From CADEED01 sp043747875 (GTDB lineage: Bacteria; Pseudomonadota; Gammaproteobacteria; Steroidobacterales; Steroidobacteraceae), in the NCBI GenBank assembly GCA_043747875.1, contig JAYTOI010000093.1, positions 1 through 64,000 of the forward strand: 64,000 bases of DNA. The letters run 5' to 3'. Under the pieces are notes generated by a model. It saw only the letters and a program-made list of their open reading frames with translations, was not told where the DNA came from and made no database searches. The position numbers and the translations under genes were made by a program. The first letter of the stretch is position 1, and every line of letters starts with the position of its first letter. Shown here piece after piece: positions 62,165-64,000 of this stretch.

Positions 62165-63135
62165 GGCCGTCTCGCGCGCAATGCCGCGCCGATCGCCATG
62201 CACGGCAGCCACCCGTCGGGAATCTCCGCGTCGAACGAGACGTCGACGAGGTCGAAGAGGTTGAACATGCTGATGCGCAGGCCGGTCGACGCGCCGAGTT
62301 CGGCCGCCATGATGTTGGCGCGCGAGCCCGTCGGCGCGATGAACAGGTCCAAGATCGCGCTCTCGTCGAAATGACTCTCGTAGTAGTCGAGCGAGCGCTG
62401 CAATTCCAGCGACAGCATCTGCGGATCGAGCGGCAGCTCGGTCGCCTCCGCGTCCGCATCGCCGTTGAGCTCGCCGCGCATGCCGAAGTCGAAGCGGCGC
62501 GTGACATAGAGCATGCCGCGACGGGTCAGCACGAGCTGCGCGAAATCGTCGCGGATCAGCAGGAACGCAACGCCTTTGGCGTCTTGAGGCAGCAGCGCCG
62601 CGAGATTGCGCTGGCAGAGCTCGGGGATGTCGATGACGTCGAAGCGCCGGAATTGGCGCTCGAAGGTCTTGGTGATGCTCTGGACGGCGTCGCCGCGCGT
62701 CGCAATGGCAAAGCACGTGCCTTTGGCGCCGCTGTTGGCCTCGGCGGGCAAGTCGAACAAGTCGAGCGTCGCGTTGTCGATCGGAAAGTCGAAGACGTCG
62801 CGTAAGCTGTAGCGCGCGGCGGCGCGCATCTCCGCGCGTGGCACGTCCGGCGTTTGCACCTGGGCAATCTGATAATCCGGGGCGCCGATGACCGCGCTGA
62901 CGGGTATGCGCCGCAGGTCGAACTCACCGATGATCTTCTTGAGCACCGGGTCCTGGAATCCGAGTGGCGCCTCCTCGACGACGATGCGCAACACCTTGGG
63001 ACGCTGTCCAGCGAGGTGGCGCACCAGCGCCACCGCGACCTCATGGTCGGAAACCGCGACTGCGGCGCGCAGGCCCTCAGTACGTCTGCGTTTCCTGAAA
63101 AAGCGCCCGACCCGGGCTCTGACCCTATGCAACAT
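62161..63135 (-). CDS. mshI: MSHA biogenesis protein MshI (PilM-like)
   Basis: 324 residues from ATG 63135; an in-frame ATG at 63204 adds 23 residues, and neither has a clear ribosome-binding site. Actin-like PilM fold: LRAAVAVSDHEVAVALVRHL, VIGAPDYQIAQVQTPDVPRA and LDYYESHFDESAILDLFIAP. Cytoplasmic platform protein; first gene of the minus-strand operon. Confidence 0.85.
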   Translation of the reverse strand: MLHRVRARVGRFFRKRRRTEGLRAAVAVSDHEVAVALVRHLAGQRPKVLRIVVEEAPLGFQDPVLKKIIGEFDLRRIPVSAVIGAPDYQIAQVQTPDVPRAEMRAAARYSLRDVFDFPIDNATLDLFDLPAEANSGAKGTCFAIATRGDAVQSITKTFERQFRRFDVIDIPELCQRNLAALLPQDAKGVAFLLIRDDFAQLVLTRRGMLYVTRRFDFGMRGELNGDADAEATELPLDPQMLSLELQRSLDYYESHFDESAILDLFIAPTGSRANIMAAELGASTGLRISMFNLFDLVDVSFDAEIPDGWLPCMAIGAALRARRP

Positions 63136-63454
63136 GCGAATTGGCGCCACCCCTGTTTCGAGAGATCCGGGGCGGCGCTCCTCCTCGCCTTCTGTAGCGG
63201 TCATACAGGGGGAAACTTGACGTTATCGCGGCGCGCGTGCGGGTTGGCGCACAAGGGCGGCAACGGGTTGCCGGGCACCGTTCGCTGAGAGGCGCGGAAC
63301 GTCTCCATGGGACGCGTGAAGCGGCGCCGGTAGTTGGATGCGGCGCAGGAACGATCGCGGCCCTCTTGCTAGCAACGCGCCGCACGGGTCTCATGGGCGC
63401 CCCCGACCGACGGACGCGGGGAATTCGTGCCGGCCACCGGGGTCTCAAGTCGCG
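63136..63454. other. Divergent intergenic region (319 bases)
   Basis: Separates mshI from the DsbD/ScsB-like gene and presumably holds the promoters for both. The first 69 bases may be coding if mshI starts at 63204. No hairpin or clear promoter pair was identified. Confidence 0.45.
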
Positions 63455-64000
63455 ATGTCATCGATACGTGCATGGACCTGTCTCGCATTGCTGGCGGCCG
63501 CGTCGCCGCCAGGGGCGTTGTCAGCCGGGTCCGTCGTACAGACCGATCAGGTCCGCGCCGAGCTGATTGCGCAGGCACCCGGCCTCGCGCCGGGCAAGCC
63601 CGCCTGGCTCGGCCTGAAGCTCGAGCACATCCCGCATTGGCATACGTACTGGAAGAACGCCGGCGACTCCGGCCTGCCCACCACGTTCCAGTGGACGCTG
63701 CCCGAGGGCGTTCGCGTCGGCGACATCGAGTGGCCCACGCCGCAGAAGCTGCCGATCGGCCCGCTGCTCAACTTCGGCTACGAGGGCACTGTGGTGCTGC
63801 CCGTACCGCTGTACATCGACACCTCACCGGCCGGCGACACGCTGCAGGTCACGCTCGAAGCCGACTGGCTGGTCTGCAAGATCGAGTGCATCCCGCAATC
63901 CGGCACGTTCACGCTCGACGTACCCGTCGCGCACCCGAGCGTCGCGCATCACGAGGCATTCCAGGCGGCATTCGACTCGCGTCCCGACGACGCGAAGATC
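63455..64000 (+). CDS. DsbD/ScsB-family thiol:disulfide interchange protein, 5' part
   Basis: 182 codons from ATG 63455 to the right edge, still open. Signal peptide MSSIRAWTCLALLAAASPPG, then ALSAGS. The mature start is the periplasmic N-terminal domain of DsbD/ScsB proteins: HIPHWHTYWKNAGDSGLPTT, LLNFGYEGTVVLPVPLYI, and WLVCKIECIPQSG with two cysteines, the usual active-site pair of the alpha domain. The full protein should continue into a membrane domain that passes electrons from the cytoplasm. Ribosome-binding site weak. Confidence 0.88.
   Translation, partial: MSSIRAWTCLALLAAASPPGALSAGSVVQTDQVRAELIAQAPGLAPGKPAWLGLKLEHIPHWHTYWKNAGDSGLPTTFQWTLPEGVRVGDIEWPTPQKLPIGPLLNFGYEGTVVLPVPLYIDTSPAGDTLQVTLEADWLVCKIECIPQSGTFTLDVPVAHPSVAHHEAFQAAFDSRPDDAKI

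Noticed and set aside
1..64000. tRNA, rRNA and CRISPR arrays
   Set aside because: No cloverleaf-like conserved arms, rRNA signatures or regularly spaced repeats were seen on reading; a covariance-model search was not possible.

Overview
The window looks like chromosome from a GC-rich, free-living gammaproteobacterium. Supporting signs are a complete MSHA-type type IV pilus locus, a TonB-dependent receptor, an HAE1-type RND efflux operon, a histidine-utilisation cluster using the formimidoylglutamate route, and planctomycete-style DUF1592/DUF1552 proteins. That mix, with protocatechuate/gallate meta-cleavage genes, recalls Steroidobacteraceae or Nevskiales, but the family is inference. I saw no rRNA, tRNA or CRISPR array.

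Layout. 1-2.9 kb is a lower-GC accessory patch: the start of a possible TonB-like protein running off the left edge, a small membrane protein, a complete IS630-family element inserted in that gene's stop codon, and a secreted unknown. 2.9-7.8 kb holds a metallo-beta-lactamase-fold hydrolase, an acetyltransferase next to a decayed one, a membrane protein, folE and a di-heme cytochrome c peroxidase-like gene. 8-17.9 kb is an aromatic catabolic island: a secreted esterase, then (minus strand) ligK-ligU-ligJ-ligI-ligA-ligB and a TonB-dependent receptor in one tightly overlapping operon, with a divergent LysR-type regulator that has two DNA-binding domains. 18-25.7 kb carries redox genes: a di-heme oxidoreductase, a LuxR-type regulator with a degenerate receiver, cytochrome b561, cytochrome c', and the coupled DUF1592-DUF1552 pair. 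25.8-31.3 kb has a duplicated DUF1428 protein, a rhomboid, an Hpt protein, a zinc-ribbon protein and a YfiR protein coupled to a CHASE8-type hybrid histidine kinase. 31.5-33.4 kb is a mer-like metal module without MerR or MerA. 33.4-36.4 kb has a small HD hydrolase, a possible L,D-transpeptidase-like protein and a zinc peptidase. 36.5-44.8 kb is a tripartite RND pump followed by a NarX/NarL-type two-component pair. 44.9-47.3 kb has four poorly known genes. 47.5-52.6 kb is hutF, divergent from hutI-hutG-hutU. 53-63.2 kb is the MSHA pilus locus (minus strand), and the right edge cuts a DsbD/ScsB-like gene.

How genes work together. The lig operon encodes ring cleavage through to pyruvate and oxaloacetate, except that ligC is absent; the receptor fused to it by an ATGA overlap suggests TonB-driven uptake of the substrate. 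HutI, HutF, HutG and HutU turn urocanate into glutamate; hutH is not here. MshE carries an N-terminal MshEN-type region, so pilus activity is probably under cyclic di-GMP control. Almost all operons use ATGA, GTGA or TGATG overlaps.

Beyond the genes, an A/T-containing octamer (CTATCTAC) and related words recur far more often than base composition predicts. They occur in all three codon phases and are made with rare codons.
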